A DNA stretch of 64,000 nucleotides from Desulfosporosinus youngiae DSM 17734 (GCF_000244895.1 NZ_CM001441.1:3678226-3742225); one strand, 5' to 3'; numbered from the stretch's first letter, positions 17,195-26,331 are shown. A program made the numbers and translations. Notes: a model not told the origin generated them from the letters alone.

Positions 17195-17509
17195 ATGGAT
17201 ACCCAAATGAAAAAAGGGATACTGGAAATGTGCATCCTGTACCGGCTGAAAGATAAGGAGCTTTACGGGTACGAGCTGATGAAATCGATCCGTCAGGTTT
17301 TTCCTGATGTTTATGAGGGATCAATCTATACCATTCTCCGCCGCTTAAACGCCACAGGCCATACCCAAATTACCCCCAAAAAATCAGTAACCGGCCCGGA
17401 CCGCAAATACTACAGCCTCACCCCGGCGGGTTTGGAATATTTAGGCCAGATGCTGGCCGAGTGGAAAGAGATCCTGGACAGTGTATCTGCCTTGGGAATT
17501 CAGATTTGA
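17195..17509 (+). CDS. PadR-family transcriptional regulator
   Basis: A 104-residue winged-helix repressor of the short PadR subfamily: MKKGILEMCILYRLKDKEL, YGYELMKSIRQVF and YEGSIYTILRRL are the DNA-binding helices, and GPDRKYYSLTPAGLEYL the wing and dimer helix. It follows the HAAS-RDD gene by 12 bp with AGGAGG in between, so the pair is one operon that it likely autoregulates. Confidence 0.93.
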   Translation: MDTQMKKGILEMCILYRLKDKELYGYELMKSIRQVFPDVYEGSIYTILRRLNATGHTQITPKKSVTGPDRKYYSLTPAGLEYLGQMLAEWKEILDSVSALGIQI

Positions 17510-17593
17510 AATGAGGTTATCGCAGGTGCAAAAAAGTACCGGTTATATAGAAAAACAAAGGAAATTAAACGATATTATAGGGAGGCTGGGGAA

Positions 17594-18367
17594 TTGGAAA
17601 ACAAGCGAGCTTCGATAGTTTTTGTTCTATTGGGATGGGTGGGAATTCTAGATACGATTTTCGTTCTTGGATTTAATGGAGGTATCAATCTTGGAACCCT
17701 TTTGCCTGGTATCCTTGGCGCTGCCATGCTCTTGTGGAGATTTAAAGGAAACTATTTAAAGCGACATTTTCTTAAAGATCGCTTTATATGGCTTCGCCGG
17801 TTCGTTCGTTTGGGTATCTTGACTCTCCTTGCTTCGTTTCTTCTTATTGAGAGTTTGCTTCTGTATAATACCCAAGACCCGGTACCCAATCAAGTGGATT
17901 ACCTAATTATTCTTGGGGCGGGGCTAAATGGAGATAAACTCTCTTGGACTCTTTGGGAACGGGTTGATAGGGGTTTGAAAATTCTGCAGGATAATCGGGA
18001 TATGAGAGTTGTGGTTTCTGGCGGGAAGGGACCAGGAGAGTGGATAACAGAAGCCGAAGCTATGCAGCGCTACCTGGTTGAGCAGGGCATCGCCAAGGAA
18101 CGAATTATCAAGGAAGAACGGGCGACAAGCACGATGGAAAATTTCCGTTATTCGCGGGAGCTTCTTGGGCAACAGCCAGGTTATGAACCTGCTGAGCCTG
18201 TGCTGGTCATCACGAATGATTTCCATATGTTTCGTTCGAAGATTCTGGCCAAGCGCAATGGACTGAATCCCGTAGGCGTTCCTTCAGCGACTCCTTGGTA
18301 TTTAAGACCAAATGTTTACTTAAGGGAGTATTTTGCCGTTGTAAAGTCTTTGATCTTTGATCGGTAA
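17594..18367 (+). CDS. YdcF/SanA-like DUF218 membrane protein
   Basis: A 257-residue protein with about four N-terminal hydrophobic segments (residues 8-95) and a C-terminal DUF218 domain. Diagnostic pieces are DYLIILGAGLNGDKLS, RVVVSGGKGPGEWITEAEAM, KEERATSTMENFRYSRELL and VITNDFHMFRSKILA. DUF218 proteins act on envelope or lipid-linked substrates but lack a settled reaction. TTG 17594 is chosen as start because GGGAGG lies eight bases before it; the 84-bp gap after padR may hold its own promoter. Confidence 0.88.
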   Translation: MENKRASIVFVLLGWVGILDTIFVLGFNGGINLGTLLPGILGAAMLLWRFKGNYLKRHFLKDRFIWLRRFVRLGILTLLASFLLIESLLLYNTQDPVPNQVDYLIILGAGLNGDKLSWTLWERVDRGLKILQDNRDMRVVVSGGKGPGEWITEAEAMQRYLVEQGIAKERIIKEERATSTMENFRYSRELLGQQPGYEPAEPVLVITNDFHMFRSKILAKRNGLNPVGVPSATPWYLRPNVYLREYFAVVKSLIFDR

Positions 18368-18425
18368 TAGGTGTCCAGTGGACAAACCTTCTGGTGATTA
18401 TTACCGAACCCAATCCCATGAAACA

Positions 18426-18465
18426 CAGCACCACCTATCCAGTCAAAACCGGATAGATGGTGCTG
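18426..18465. terminator. Bidirectional terminator between convergent genes
   Basis: The 15-bp arms CAGCACCACCTATCC and GGATAGATGGTGCTG (one mismatch) lie between the plus-strand DUF218 gene and the minus-strand Uma2 gene. The flanking A/T-rich tails on both sides would allow termination in both directions. Confidence 0.75.
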
Positions 18466-18477
18466 TAATAAAAGGAT

Positions 18478-19248
18478 TTAAGGGAAAACCATAGCCCCTG
18501 CAATTTCCAAATCAGGAAACCAATACGACCGAACTGTTTCCTGCTTCCTGTAGATCCTAAAATGATCAATATCCAGATCTTTAAAACCATAAACCAGTAT
18601 AATCTCCTGATCAGGATCGACAATCCAAAACTCACTGACCCCGGAAATCATAAAGGTATTCAGCTTATCCACCATATCTTTGGACCTGGTGCTTGGCGAT
18701 AAGATCTCAACAACCAAAACCGGCGTGCCCATATACCGGCCTTTTTCATCGGTAGTCTCAGCCACATCACAAGCAACAAGCAGATCGGGCTGCATTACAT
18801 CAGGGTCTGGGAAGCCTTCTTTCCGGAAATGTACATCGAAAGGGGCATAAAATACCTTACATCCTTTCCCTTTGAGATACTCCTTGAATCCGACATATAA
18901 GTTTCCCGAGATTTCTTGATGGATAATGCTTGGCGAGCTTAACAGCACAATTTCACCGTTGATGAATTCCATGCGCAAATCGCTTTTTTCGTAGATTTCC
19001 CTAAATTCCTCATAGGAAACTATCTGGCCTCTGTACTGGTACTCCAAGGCCTTCTCCTTCATGAGAAAATAGCGATCGCTGTCTGTAATGTAAGGTGTAA
19101 GCCTCACTGCTTTTTTACCGTTTTTGGTAATAACCACTTCATTATTATTGATGACATAATCCAAATATGTCCCGAGATTGCTTTTAAGCTCGGTGGCTGT
19201 AATTATATTGTCCGGTTTTTGATGTTCTTTATGGTTTATATCGTTCAT
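18478..19248 (-). CDS. Phd/YefM antitoxin domain fused to Uma2-family nuclease domain
   Basis: A 256-residue fusion. Residues about 15-60 are a Phd/YefM-type domain (ITATELKSNLGTYLDYV, EVVITKNGKKAVRLTPY). Residues 85-250 are a Uma2/DUF820 domain of the PD-(D/E)XK superfamily: MEFINGEIVLLSSPSIIHQ, PDPDVMQPDLLVACD and TPVLVVEILSPSTRSKD carry the acidic and Lys-position residues. Uma2 proteins are predicted restriction-like nucleases of unknown target. ATG 19248 has GGAG upstream. An AT-rich near-palindrome (GATATAATATAATTATC) just upstream may be the antitoxin domain's operator. Confidence 0.85.
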   Translation of the reverse strand: MNDINHKEHQKPDNIITATELKSNLGTYLDYVINNNEVVITKNGKKAVRLTPYITDSDRYFLMKEKALEYQYRGQIVSYEEFREIYEKSDLRMEFINGEIVLLSSPSIIHQEISGNLYVGFKEYLKGKGCKVFYAPFDVHFRKEGFPDPDVMQPDLLVACDVAETTDEKGRYMGTPVLVVEILSPSTRSKDMVDKLNTFMISGVSEFWIVDPDQEIILVYGFKDLDIDHFRIYRKQETVRSYWFPDLEIAGAMVFP

Positions 19249-19533
19249 AATTCCAATCACTCCGTACGATAATTATATTATATCGAACGATGATTAGCAA
19301 TTCTTTTAGCACAATGGCCAGAATGGGAATCCAAGCGACTAATGGGAACACCTTATAATTCGTATCCAATTGTCTCAAGCCAATTTGCGACCTCTTCCGG
19401 TACAACAGCACCGTTTACAGCAATACCAGGTAGAATTATGGAATTGGAGCACTTTAACCCTCTGAATGCGGATTAAAATCGTACTGCAAACGGCCTGTTA
19501 ATCCGAAGGATGTTCAGAGCGACGTACTAAAAA

Positions 19534-19821
19534 TCACCTATTAAATAAAATCTGATTAAAGCTTTCCTGAATATGGACCCAAAGGTTTCGCAAAGGGAAC
19601 TGCTCGGAAAAATAGGATTCAACTTTAGCCTCATAACTGCCATTGAAGACTGTCTCAATATGAAAAACAGGCCATTGCGCTAAATAACGCCGCTCCTCTT
19701 GGGAAAAGATTTTATCCGGCAGGGCCAGATGCAATATAAACATAGCAAGTATCAATAAAAACGGCAACAGACCCCAGACATTCCGGATAACAGCCCAATA
19801 GTTTTGGTTATTGATTCCCAT
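19534..19821 (-). CDS. Shortened DHHW-family protein (N-terminal part only)
   Basis: A 95-residue protein: one membrane helix (LLPFLLILAMFILHLAL) followed by FSQEERRYLAQWPVF and a segment ending NLWVHIQESFNQILFNR. This is the typical N-terminus of DHHW proteins (usually about 350-400 residues), the AlgX/AlgJ-like partners of MBOAT acyltransferases. The catalytic part is missing and I found no continuation downstream in other frames. It starts 14 bp after the MBOAT gene with GGGGAGG. It is likely a decayed gene, though a short accessory form cannot be excluded. Confidence 0.7.
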   Translation of the reverse strand: MGINNQNYWAVIRNVWGLLPFLLILAMFILHLALPDKIFSQEERRYLAQWPVFHIETVFNGSYEAKVESYFSEQFPLRNLWVHIQESFNQILFNR

Positions 19822-19835
19822 ATCAATCCTCCCCG

Positions 19836-21224
19836 TTAAAATCGAAAATAGATAAAGGGGTTGTAGGTTGAAGCAACCATATAGGCGGTTGATAAAATGA
19901 TAATTGCACAATAGTACAAGTTTACTGCTAATCTGTAACTATAGCAGGCCATTCTCTTTAAGAATAATGGTGAAGCGGCAAGGATACAAACAACATATAA
20001 GTGAGCATAAGCTTGCAACTTCCCGATTCCTTGGTGATCCATAAGCATGTTCCCGCTCACTCCAAACATAATCCCTAAAAAACTCAGCCCATCCCATAGA
20101 TTGGCAAATTCAAAAAACACCCAGCCTATAACAACCAGCAGCAATACGTATATATGGCGGAGAGCCTTTGTCCAGCGTGCCATGCTTTTCTGCAAAAACA
20201 CTTTTTCTGCATAGATTAACGTTCCGAAATAAAGCCCCCATACAACAAAATTCCAGCTGGCACCATGCCAGAGCCCGGTGAGGAACCAGACGCCGAACAG
20301 GTTCCTCAGCAGTTTCCACTTGCCGGCCCGGCTCCCGCCCAAAGGTATATAGACATATTCCTTGAACCATGCACCCAGGGAGATATGCCACCGCCTCCAG
20401 AATTCCGAGATACTTTGAGAACTATAGGGATAGCGGAAGTTTTTCTTGAACCGGAAGCCAAACATTTTTCCCAAGCCGATGGCCATATCCGAATACCCGC
20501 TGAAATCGAAATAAATCTGCAAGGTAAAGGCCACAATCCCGGCCCAGGCCATGAGCACTGAAATTTCTGTCCCGGGCATGGCTTTGACTTCGGACCAGAG
20601 CAGGCCGATATTATTGGCAAGAAGCACTTTTTTCGCCAGACCGCACAGGAAACGCCTCAGCCCGGTGTAAAACTTTCTGAAAGTCATCCTCCGGTCCGCT
20701 AACTGGGATTCAATGTCTGCATAGTTGACAATCGGCCCGGCCACCAACTGGGGGAACATAGCAATATAAAGAGCAAAAAGAATCAGGCTTTTCTGCGCTT
20801 TTATGTTTCCCCGGTATACCTCAATCAGATAAGCCAGTGCCTGAAAAGTGTAAAAGGAAATTCCCAGGGGAAGGTCTGGTGTTCCCGCCTGCAAATTCCA
20901 GCCGCCCAGGGCTGCTATGGTAGTGATGATCATGCCCAAGTATTTAAAATAAGCGAGACAGCCTAAATTAAAAACCAGGCTTATGCTTAAAAGAAGCCGC
21001 CGGTTCCGTCTGCCGGCAGCATCCCTGCCTAAGAGAGTGCCCAGACAGTAATTAATCATGATAGAAACGCCCATCAATAACACATAAACAGGTTCTCCCC
21101 AGGCATAGAAAAACAGGCTGGCCGTAAGCAGGACAATATTCCTCAACTGCTTTCCTAAGCAATAATAGAGCATGACTGTGACCGGCAAAAAAGCAAAAGT
21201 AAAAAACAGGCTGCTGAAAACCAT
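19836..21224 (-). CDS. MBOAT-family O-acyltransferase (AlgI/DltB-like)
   Basis: A 462-residue polytopic membrane protein with about ten to eleven hydrophobic segments. MBOAT hallmarks include YYCLGKQLRNIVLLTASLFF, PQLVAGPIVNY near residue 160, IGLGKMFGFRFKKNFRYPY, SISEFWRRWHISLGAWFKEY and the catalytic-His block WFLTGLWHGASWNFVVWG. Such enzymes pass acetyl or other acyl groups across the membrane to surface polymers. It is followed by a DHHW fragment and preceded by an SGNH lipoprotein, which could be the extracytoplasmic transferase. Confidence 0.94.
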   Translation of the reverse strand: MVFSSLFFTFAFLPVTVMLYYCLGKQLRNIVLLTASLFFYAWGEPVYVLLMGVSIMINYCLGTLLGRDAAGRRNRRLLLSISLVFNLGCLAYFKYLGMIITTIAALGGWNLQAGTPDLPLGISFYTFQALAYLIEVYRGNIKAQKSLILFALYIAMFPQLVAGPIVNYADIESQLADRRMTFRKFYTGLRRFLCGLAKKVLLANNIGLLWSEVKAMPGTEISVLMAWAGIVAFTLQIYFDFSGYSDMAIGLGKMFGFRFKKNFRYPYSSQSISEFWRRWHISLGAWFKEYVYIPLGGSRAGKWKLLRNLFGVWFLTGLWHGASWNFVVWGLYFGTLIYAEKVFLQKSMARWTKALRHIYVLLLVVIGWVFFEFANLWDGLSFLGIMFGVSGNMLMDHQGIGKLQAYAHLYVVCILAASPLFLKRMACYSYRLAVNLYYCAIIILSTAYMVASTYNPFIYFRF

Positions 21225-21235
21225 AGGTCCCTCCG

Positions 21236-21841
21236 CTAAAATGATTCAGAGAGTTTCTTCAGCCACAGCCGGTAAAATTCTTTCTTAAAATGAACACCAT
21301 CTTCGGCAAATAAAGCAGGGTTTTCCTTGGCCAATACTCCAATGTCTGCATAATGAACGGATAATTTGCCCGCCAATTCCTGCAAAAGCTCGTTATATTT
21401 CTCTATTCCTGCATAGCGGGGTTCTCGTTGTAAGGCCTCCCGGGTTACAGGAGTTATGGATTGAAGATAGATTTCACAGCCAGGCAGCTCTTCCTTTATC
21501 TTGTTAATCAGTTTGGTTAAATCATGTCTGAATAATTCCTGAGGATCATCCACAGGCATGAGCATGTCATCTGATCCCAACATGATAAAGACCTTATCCG
21601 GTTTCTTGGCAGCCAAAGCACCAAGGTCATCATAGCTAAAACCAGCTGTGGCTCCCGCCCCAGCGATTACCCGTTCTTCCGGCAGGATTTCATGAACGGT
21701 AAAACCTCCGGTAATGGAATCTCCCATAAATACGCTGTTTTCAAACTTAAGTTTTACATCCTTTTCCGCGGTTGTATTCCCGCAGGCAGTCAGACCCACC
21801 AAAAGAATGCCGATCAGGAAACCCATCATTAATTTTTTCAT
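21236..21841 (-). CDS. SGNH/GDSL-family lipoprotein
   Basis: A 201-residue protein with a lipoprotein signal ending in LTAC (Cys20). SGNH blocks: FMGDSIT (nucleophile Ser, block I), AGATAGFSYDDLG (Gly, block II), IMLGSDDM (block III, Asp where the family usually has Asn) and DGVHF (catalytic Asp-His, block V). It probably hydrolyses or transfers acyl groups at the cell surface together with the MBOAT protein encoded 11 bp downstream. It ends with TAG. Confidence 0.88.
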   Translation of the reverse strand: MKKLMMGFLIGILLVGLTACGNTTAEKDVKLKFENSVFMGDSITGGFTVHEILPEERVIAGAGATAGFSYDDLGALAAKKPDKVFIMLGSDDMLMPVDDPQELFRHDLTKLINKIKEELPGCEIYLQSITPVTREALQREPRYAGIEKYNELLQELAGKLSVHYADIGVLAKENPALFAEDGVHFKKEFYRLWLKKLSESF

Positions 21842-21946
21842 CTAAACATGCCCCTTTTCTTGTTTGGATACACAGATATTACCCCAGCAAGATGCAGAAC
21901 AGGTGCAGACGAGATAAAGTTCGGATATTTGTTTTTGCAAAATTAA

Positions 21947-21970
21947 AGCCATGAAGTAACATTCATGGCT
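21947..21970 (-). terminator. Terminator of the methyltransferase cluster
   Basis: The arms AGCCATGAA and TTCATGGCT with a 6-base loop are followed on the minus strand by TTTAATTTTG. It lies about 60 bp after the HyuA-like gene, the last gene of the long minus-strand cluster. Confidence 0.7.
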
Positions 21971-22028
21971 GTTTCGCGGATAATTATTTAGGAAAAGAAT
22001 ACCATTTCACTTGTTTGGAACCTATAAT

Positions 22029-24005
22029 TTATGACCAAGCCGAAGTTCCGATTGCTGTAGCTTTAATCTTGCATTCAATAAAAAGAGGATGATCCGGAGA
22101 ATAATTGATATCAACGCAGATGTCTTCACGTTTTACCATAAGCTCGAAGTGACTGGCTCCGGCTTTTTCTGCTTCTCGCGCAGCCTGCTTCCGGGCTTCA
22201 TTTTCAGCATAATCAACCGCTTCCTCAAATTCATCGAAATGTTGGTGTCCTTTTGAAGAATAAACCACAAACCCGCCAAAATTTGATTCCGGCCGAATCA
22301 TTGACTCAACGTTTACAACAATTTTTCCAACGGCTGCTCCTACGGCATTTGCTACTTCAGCATGCTCGGGGACAAGCAATGGCGTATTTAAACGCTCAGC
22401 GACCTGGGGTAACCAGGCATGTGCCGGAGCACCAATTCCAATGATCGGCATACCCGCATGAAGCCGGCAATGAAGCAAACCATTCTCTTTAGGATGAAGG
22501 GCCTTATTTAAATAATACATAACCTGTTCATTGTTCAGAGGATTGCTGCTGTTGCCTTCATACATTTGGAGACTTTGGATTATTGTAAAACAAAGATTAT
22601 CAATGATCTTTTCAGAGGCTTCCTCCAAAAAATCGTCTAAAGATTTCCCCATTTTTCGAGCTAAAAGCTCGCATCCCAGCCTTGCAGTTTTATCATTCCA
22701 AGCTGTAAACGTTCCGCGTACATGGAGGATGTCTGTAGGTGTCAGAGTGACACGGGCAATCAGCCCGAGATTTATAAGTTTCTTAAGGTAGGACTCCGTA
22801 CTGAAAAGAAAGGGGTCTATTTCCATTTTCTCAGCTAAGTAGTAGAAAGAATGGGGACCCGCTTCCAGTAAGTCAAGCAATTTAAGCTCTGAAGGAGACA
22901 GCGTTTCACGGTTTTGACAAGGAAACGCTAAAAAGCAATCGACGGACTGAATTATTGAAGTGTTTTCTATTTTTGATGCATATTGAAGGAGCTCCCTTTC
23001 CAGATAAGGATATTGGGTAGCCACATAGCAAAGAGGAATGGCACGCCGGGGTCCCACGAGAAGCTTCCGGTCTTTAGTCATCTGAATCTGGCTATCCCCG
23101 CCTAGTCCATAAGTATTTATTTCTGCGGAATGGACACGAGTGAACCACCCGCCTACGACGGCCCCCTCTAGGGTTAAACGCGGAATACCTTCCTCGACAA
23201 GGGCGATATCGGTCGTTGTTCCCCCTATGTCAACGATTAAAGCATTATCCGCAGGCGTAAGATATGTGCCTCCAATAATACTTGAAGCCGGACCCGACAG
23301 AATTGTTTCGATGGGTTTCTCCCGAGCCACTTGTTCACCCATTAAACTGCCATCCCCTTTAACAATCATCACGGGAGCGTTTATCTCATATTCGGCAAGA
23401 ACCTTTTTAACGGATTGAATAAGTTCTGCGATGACCGGGAGAAGCCGGGCATTTAGTACCGCGGTCACAGTACGCTCATATAGACCTAGGGTTGTGGTCA
23501 ATTCATGGGCACACACAACAGGTATTTGAAGCACTTCTTGGACGAGTGCCCGAACTTGAAGTTCATGTTCGGGGTTACGTATACTAAGATATCCGGAAAC
23601 CGCAACGGCTTCAACCTTACCCTCAAAGGAAAGAAGCTGCTCCCGCAATAAGTCCAGGTCCAAATCCTCCAGGGGCCATCCCTTAATATCATGTCCGCCG
23701 GGAGTCAGGATGACGTGCTCAGTCGGCAGAATTCCGTCAGGTTTGCTGCCAACCTGGATTAGTCCAACTTCACAACCGCGGCCTTCAACAATTGTATTCG
23801 TAGCAAGAGTTGTTGAAAGAGAAACCATTGACAATGTCTTCAGGGCAGCTGCGCCTAAATTAGCCAGACAGTTGCGAATTCCAATGGTTAAGTCCTCACG
23901 TGTTGTAAGAGCTTTTGATTTAGCTATAATTTCCTTTGAAGCCGGATCGATAATAACTCCATCGGTATATGTTCCGCCAGTATCTATCCCTAAAATCCAC
24001 CCCAA
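22029..24005 (-). CDS. HyuA/oxoprolinase-like ASKHA ATPase in a methyltransferase cluster
   Basis: A 658-residue member of the hydantoinase A/oxoprolinase family. The phosphate-1 loop is GIDTGGTYTDGVI at residues 5-17 and phosphate-2 is VDIGGTTTDIALV near 258; the C-terminal half carries VPEHAEVANAVGAAVGKI. The usual HyuB partner is absent. In this cluster of corrinoid methyltransferases a role in ATP-dependent corrinoid reactivation is attractive, because RamA/RACo activators also use an ASKHA-type ATPase fold. Hydrolysis of a methylated ring compound is the alternative. It sits 53 bp after the MetH-activation-like gene. Confidence 0.85.
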   Translation of the reverse strand: MGWILGIDTGGTYTDGVIIDPASKEIIAKSKALTTREDLTIGIRNCLANLGAAALKTLSMVSLSTTLATNTIVEGRGCEVGLIQVGSKPDGILPTEHVILTPGGHDIKGWPLEDLDLDLLREQLLSFEGKVEAVAVSGYLSIRNPEHELQVRALVQEVLQIPVVCAHELTTTLGLYERTVTAVLNARLLPVIAELIQSVKKVLAEYEINAPVMIVKGDGSLMGEQVAREKPIETILSGPASSIIGGTYLTPADNALIVDIGGTTTDIALVEEGIPRLTLEGAVVGGWFTRVHSAEINTYGLGGDSQIQMTKDRKLLVGPRRAIPLCYVATQYPYLERELLQYASKIENTSIIQSVDCFLAFPCQNRETLSPSELKLLDLLEAGPHSFYYLAEKMEIDPFLFSTESYLKKLINLGLIARVTLTPTDILHVRGTFTAWNDKTARLGCELLARKMGKSLDDFLEEASEKIIDNLCFTIIQSLQMYEGNSSNPLNNEQVMYYLNKALHPKENGLLHCRLHAGMPIIGIGAPAHAWLPQVAERLNTPLLVPEHAEVANAVGAAVGKIVVNVESMIRPESNFGGFVVYSSKGHQHFDEFEEAVDYAENEARKQAAREAEKAGASHFELMVKREDICVDINYSPDHPLFIECKIKATAIGTSAWS

Positions 24006-24058
24006 TTTAATCCCTCCAATTAAAGTTGCCCTTATGCTTTCTGACAGTACAAAAAATC

Positions 24059-24733
24059 TTACTGATACTTTGCCTTAAGCTCCGGGTTATAAGGGGATTT
24101 TCGCCCGGGGCATTTTTCCCGTGGACAGAGCTGGCAATTTTCAAAGGTTCCTTCCTTAGGAAAACGAATCCCGGAAATGGATTTCACCGGCAGCAAAAGA
24201 AAACTTTCTGTGAGTTCCACACCGATTTGTTCTTTAACTTGACCGAGCAATTGGAAAAGAGGTTTTTGCTCGGTGATGGGCCAATCGGGCAACGAACCGG
24301 GATTCATATTCGAAGCTGACGCTAATCCGCATTCCTGATCAAGGATGCCCTTGAAATTTTCTGAAGCCGATTCAAGAATTATTTCCTGGATTGTATCAGC
24401 ACAGAAGTTTTCAAACATATCTGTAATTCCCTTTCCCCATGCTTCTAATTCCACACCACTAGTTACCACAAAGGGAAAGACCCGATGAATAGCTTCCAGG
24501 TTAACACTTAAAATCCGGCTTTTGAAGGTTATTCCATCGATAATAACCTTATGTTCATCATTTGAATCCACATAGGCATGCTTATAAATCACCTTAGGTG
24601 CAGCAATCTTTCTTGCTTCTTCTGCTAATTCCAGGACCCGATTCCGATAGGGATGACCTTCCTTTAAGCGAAGCTTTTCCATTAATTCTTCCTCTGAGAG
24701 TTCAAAAGGAAGATGAAGGATTACAGGTTCCAT
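24059..24733 (-). CDS. MetH-activation-domain-like protein (corrinoid reactivation candidate)
   Basis: A 224-residue protein resembling the AdoMet-binding activation domain of cobalamin-dependent methionine synthase, as found stand-alone in MtgB/MttB-type clusters. Recognisable parts are FVVTSGVELEAWGKG near residue 92, ASASNMNPGSLPDWP near 145 and ESFLLLPVKSISGI near 180. The C-terminus carries three Cys (CQLCPREKC), possibly a metal site. ATG 24733 is chosen because AAAGGAG lies ten bases upstream. It probably rescues cob(II)alamin formed by accidental oxidation of the corrinoid proteins at 27516 and 32926. Confidence 0.75.
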   Translation of the reverse strand: MEPVILHLPFELSEEELMEKLRLKEGHPYRNRVLELAEEARKIAAPKVIYKHAYVDSNDEHKVIIDGITFKSRILSVNLEAIHRVFPFVVTSGVELEAWGKGITDMFENFCADTIQEIILESASENFKGILDQECGLASASNMNPGSLPDWPITEQKPLFQLLGQVKEQIGVELTESFLLLPVKSISGIRFPKEGTFENCQLCPREKCPGRKSPYNPELKAKYQ

Positions 24734-24800
24734 TTCATACAGACTCCTTTCCGCTTGGGATATTAAGTAACCCGTTAATGACAGCCTTACATTTCTTACA

Positions 24801-26219
24801 TTATACCTTAAGTTTATCAGAGGGTAATGGTGTTTTAAGAGACACATCATCAATATCTTGCGGAACAGGATATTTAATTGCCGAATAAATGATGACCAGA
24901 TTAAGGACAGCAATTCCTATAATAAAGGTCCAGGCAATAGAAGCCGGTACCGAAGGCAAGAGCCATGCTTTAAAAAAGCCATAGGAAGCAAAAACTATAA
25001 ATCCCGGAGCAATATACTTAACCAGGACATTCCACCACCGGCCAACCGGAATCACCGCTCCATAATTCAAGACATTCCTTCTGACCCTATCAGCTCCCCA
25101 GGCCCAACCTACAAAGATTAAGATAAATAATCCGCCAAGGTCAATGCCATAAGTACCTATCGTCTGATCAAGCCAATCCAGTGTATTCTTGCTCAGACAG
25201 GAAGGGATGGCTGCCAAATTCCATAAGACAAAAACTGCTGAAATCACCTGCTTACGGCTGAATCCCCACTCTTCAATCAAGGGGGTGAGGATGGCTTCCA
25301 GGCAACCGATAGCCGCTCCCAGCCCCGACAAGGCTAATGCGCCGTAAAACAAAACCATATAGATTTGTCCATAGGCCATAGTCTTAAACATCTCCGGCAG
25401 AACCAAAAAGGAAAGACTGCTGCCCGAATTCAAAGGCACATTGAAAACCACAGTGGCAGGAATAATTGCCAGTCCGACCAGCCATGAGATGGCTCCATCC
25501 AATAAACCGGCCTGGGTTATTGTCGAAAAAGTATCTTCGCCTTTCTTCATATAACTGCCCATAGCGGTCATTATCCCCCAGCCAAAACAGCCCGACCAAA
25601 GTGCCTGGCCAATGGCCTGCATCCAGGTATCATATCTGAACAAATAGCTCCAATCCGGAACCAGATAATATTCCAGGCCTTTCCCGACACCTGGCAGAGT
25701 TAAGGTCTTCATTACCAGGGCCAGAATAACTAAAAATAAGACGGGTCCCATGACTTTAGCCGCCTTTTCAACTCCGTTGACAATACCAAACCAGCATACT
25801 CCGAAGGCAATGGCATTTACCAAAACGGCCCAAAAAATAACCTGGGGTGAATCAATAAACACATCGAAAAAAGCCTGGGGTGAGGCCGCCTGCCAAACTG
25901 CTCCGGAAAAACTGGTGAAGAAATAGCGGACAACCCAGGATATGATGACATTGTAATAAACGAGCACAACTACATTCAGGCATAGGATAATAATACCGCA
26001 AATCCGCCAGATCCGGCGCCGGCCAATGGCGGTGAAGGCACCAATAACTCCCCGCCGGGAAAATTTACCCATACAGATTTCACACTGATTTCCAATGTTA
26101 ACCACAAATACAATAGCCAGCAGATAAACGACAACAAAGGCAGCGCCTCCGTATTCAGCGCAGAGATAGGGAAAACGCCAGATGTTTCCTAATCCCAGAC
26201 TGGTCATGATTACCACCAT
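24801..26219 (-). CDS. Neurotransmitter:sodium symporter (NSS/SNF) family transporter
   Basis: A 472-residue transporter with about eleven helices; SLGLGNIWRFPYLCAEYGGAAF is the unwound TM1/TM2 substrate site of LeuT-type proteins. The first ATG (26219) cuts TM1 in half. Codons upstream of it stay open and encode EAFTSRIGGL, the expected start of TM1, back to about 26283. There a run of seven G separates this frame from an ATG at 26289. Translation may start at a non-AUG codon (ATA 26270 with AAAGGGGGGG six bases upstream), or the G-run hides a frameshift. It probably imports a methylated amine or amino acid with sodium. Confidence 0.88.
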   Translation of the reverse strand: MVVIMTSLGLGNIWRFPYLCAEYGGAAFVVVYLLAIVFVVNIGNQCEICMGKFSRRGVIGAFTAIGRRRIWRICGIIILCLNVVVLVYYNVIISWVVRYFFTSFSGAVWQAASPQAFFDVFIDSPQVIFWAVLVNAIAFGVCWFGIVNGVEKAAKVMGPVLFLVILALVMKTLTLPGVGKGLEYYLVPDWSYLFRYDTWMQAIGQALWSGCFGWGIMTAMGSYMKKGEDTFSTITQAGLLDGAISWLVGLAIIPATVVFNVPLNSGSSLSFLVLPEMFKTMAYGQIYMVLFYGALALSGLGAAIGCLEAILTPLIEEWGFSRKQVISAVFVLWNLAAIPSCLSKNTLDWLDQTIGTYGIDLGGLFILIFVGWAWGADRVRRNVLNYGAVIPVGRWWNVLVKYIAPGFIVFASYGFFKAWLLPSVPASIAWTFIIGIAVLNLVIIYSAIKYPVPQDIDDVSLKTPLPSDKLKV

Positions 26220-26331
26220 TAGGCCGCCAATGCGGGAAGTAAATGCCTCCCGCTCATGTTTATTGTCTATGGTAATCCCCCCCTTTCATATCCTGCAGAT
26301 AGTACAGAAAGTAATGAAAGCAAGTTTCGAA

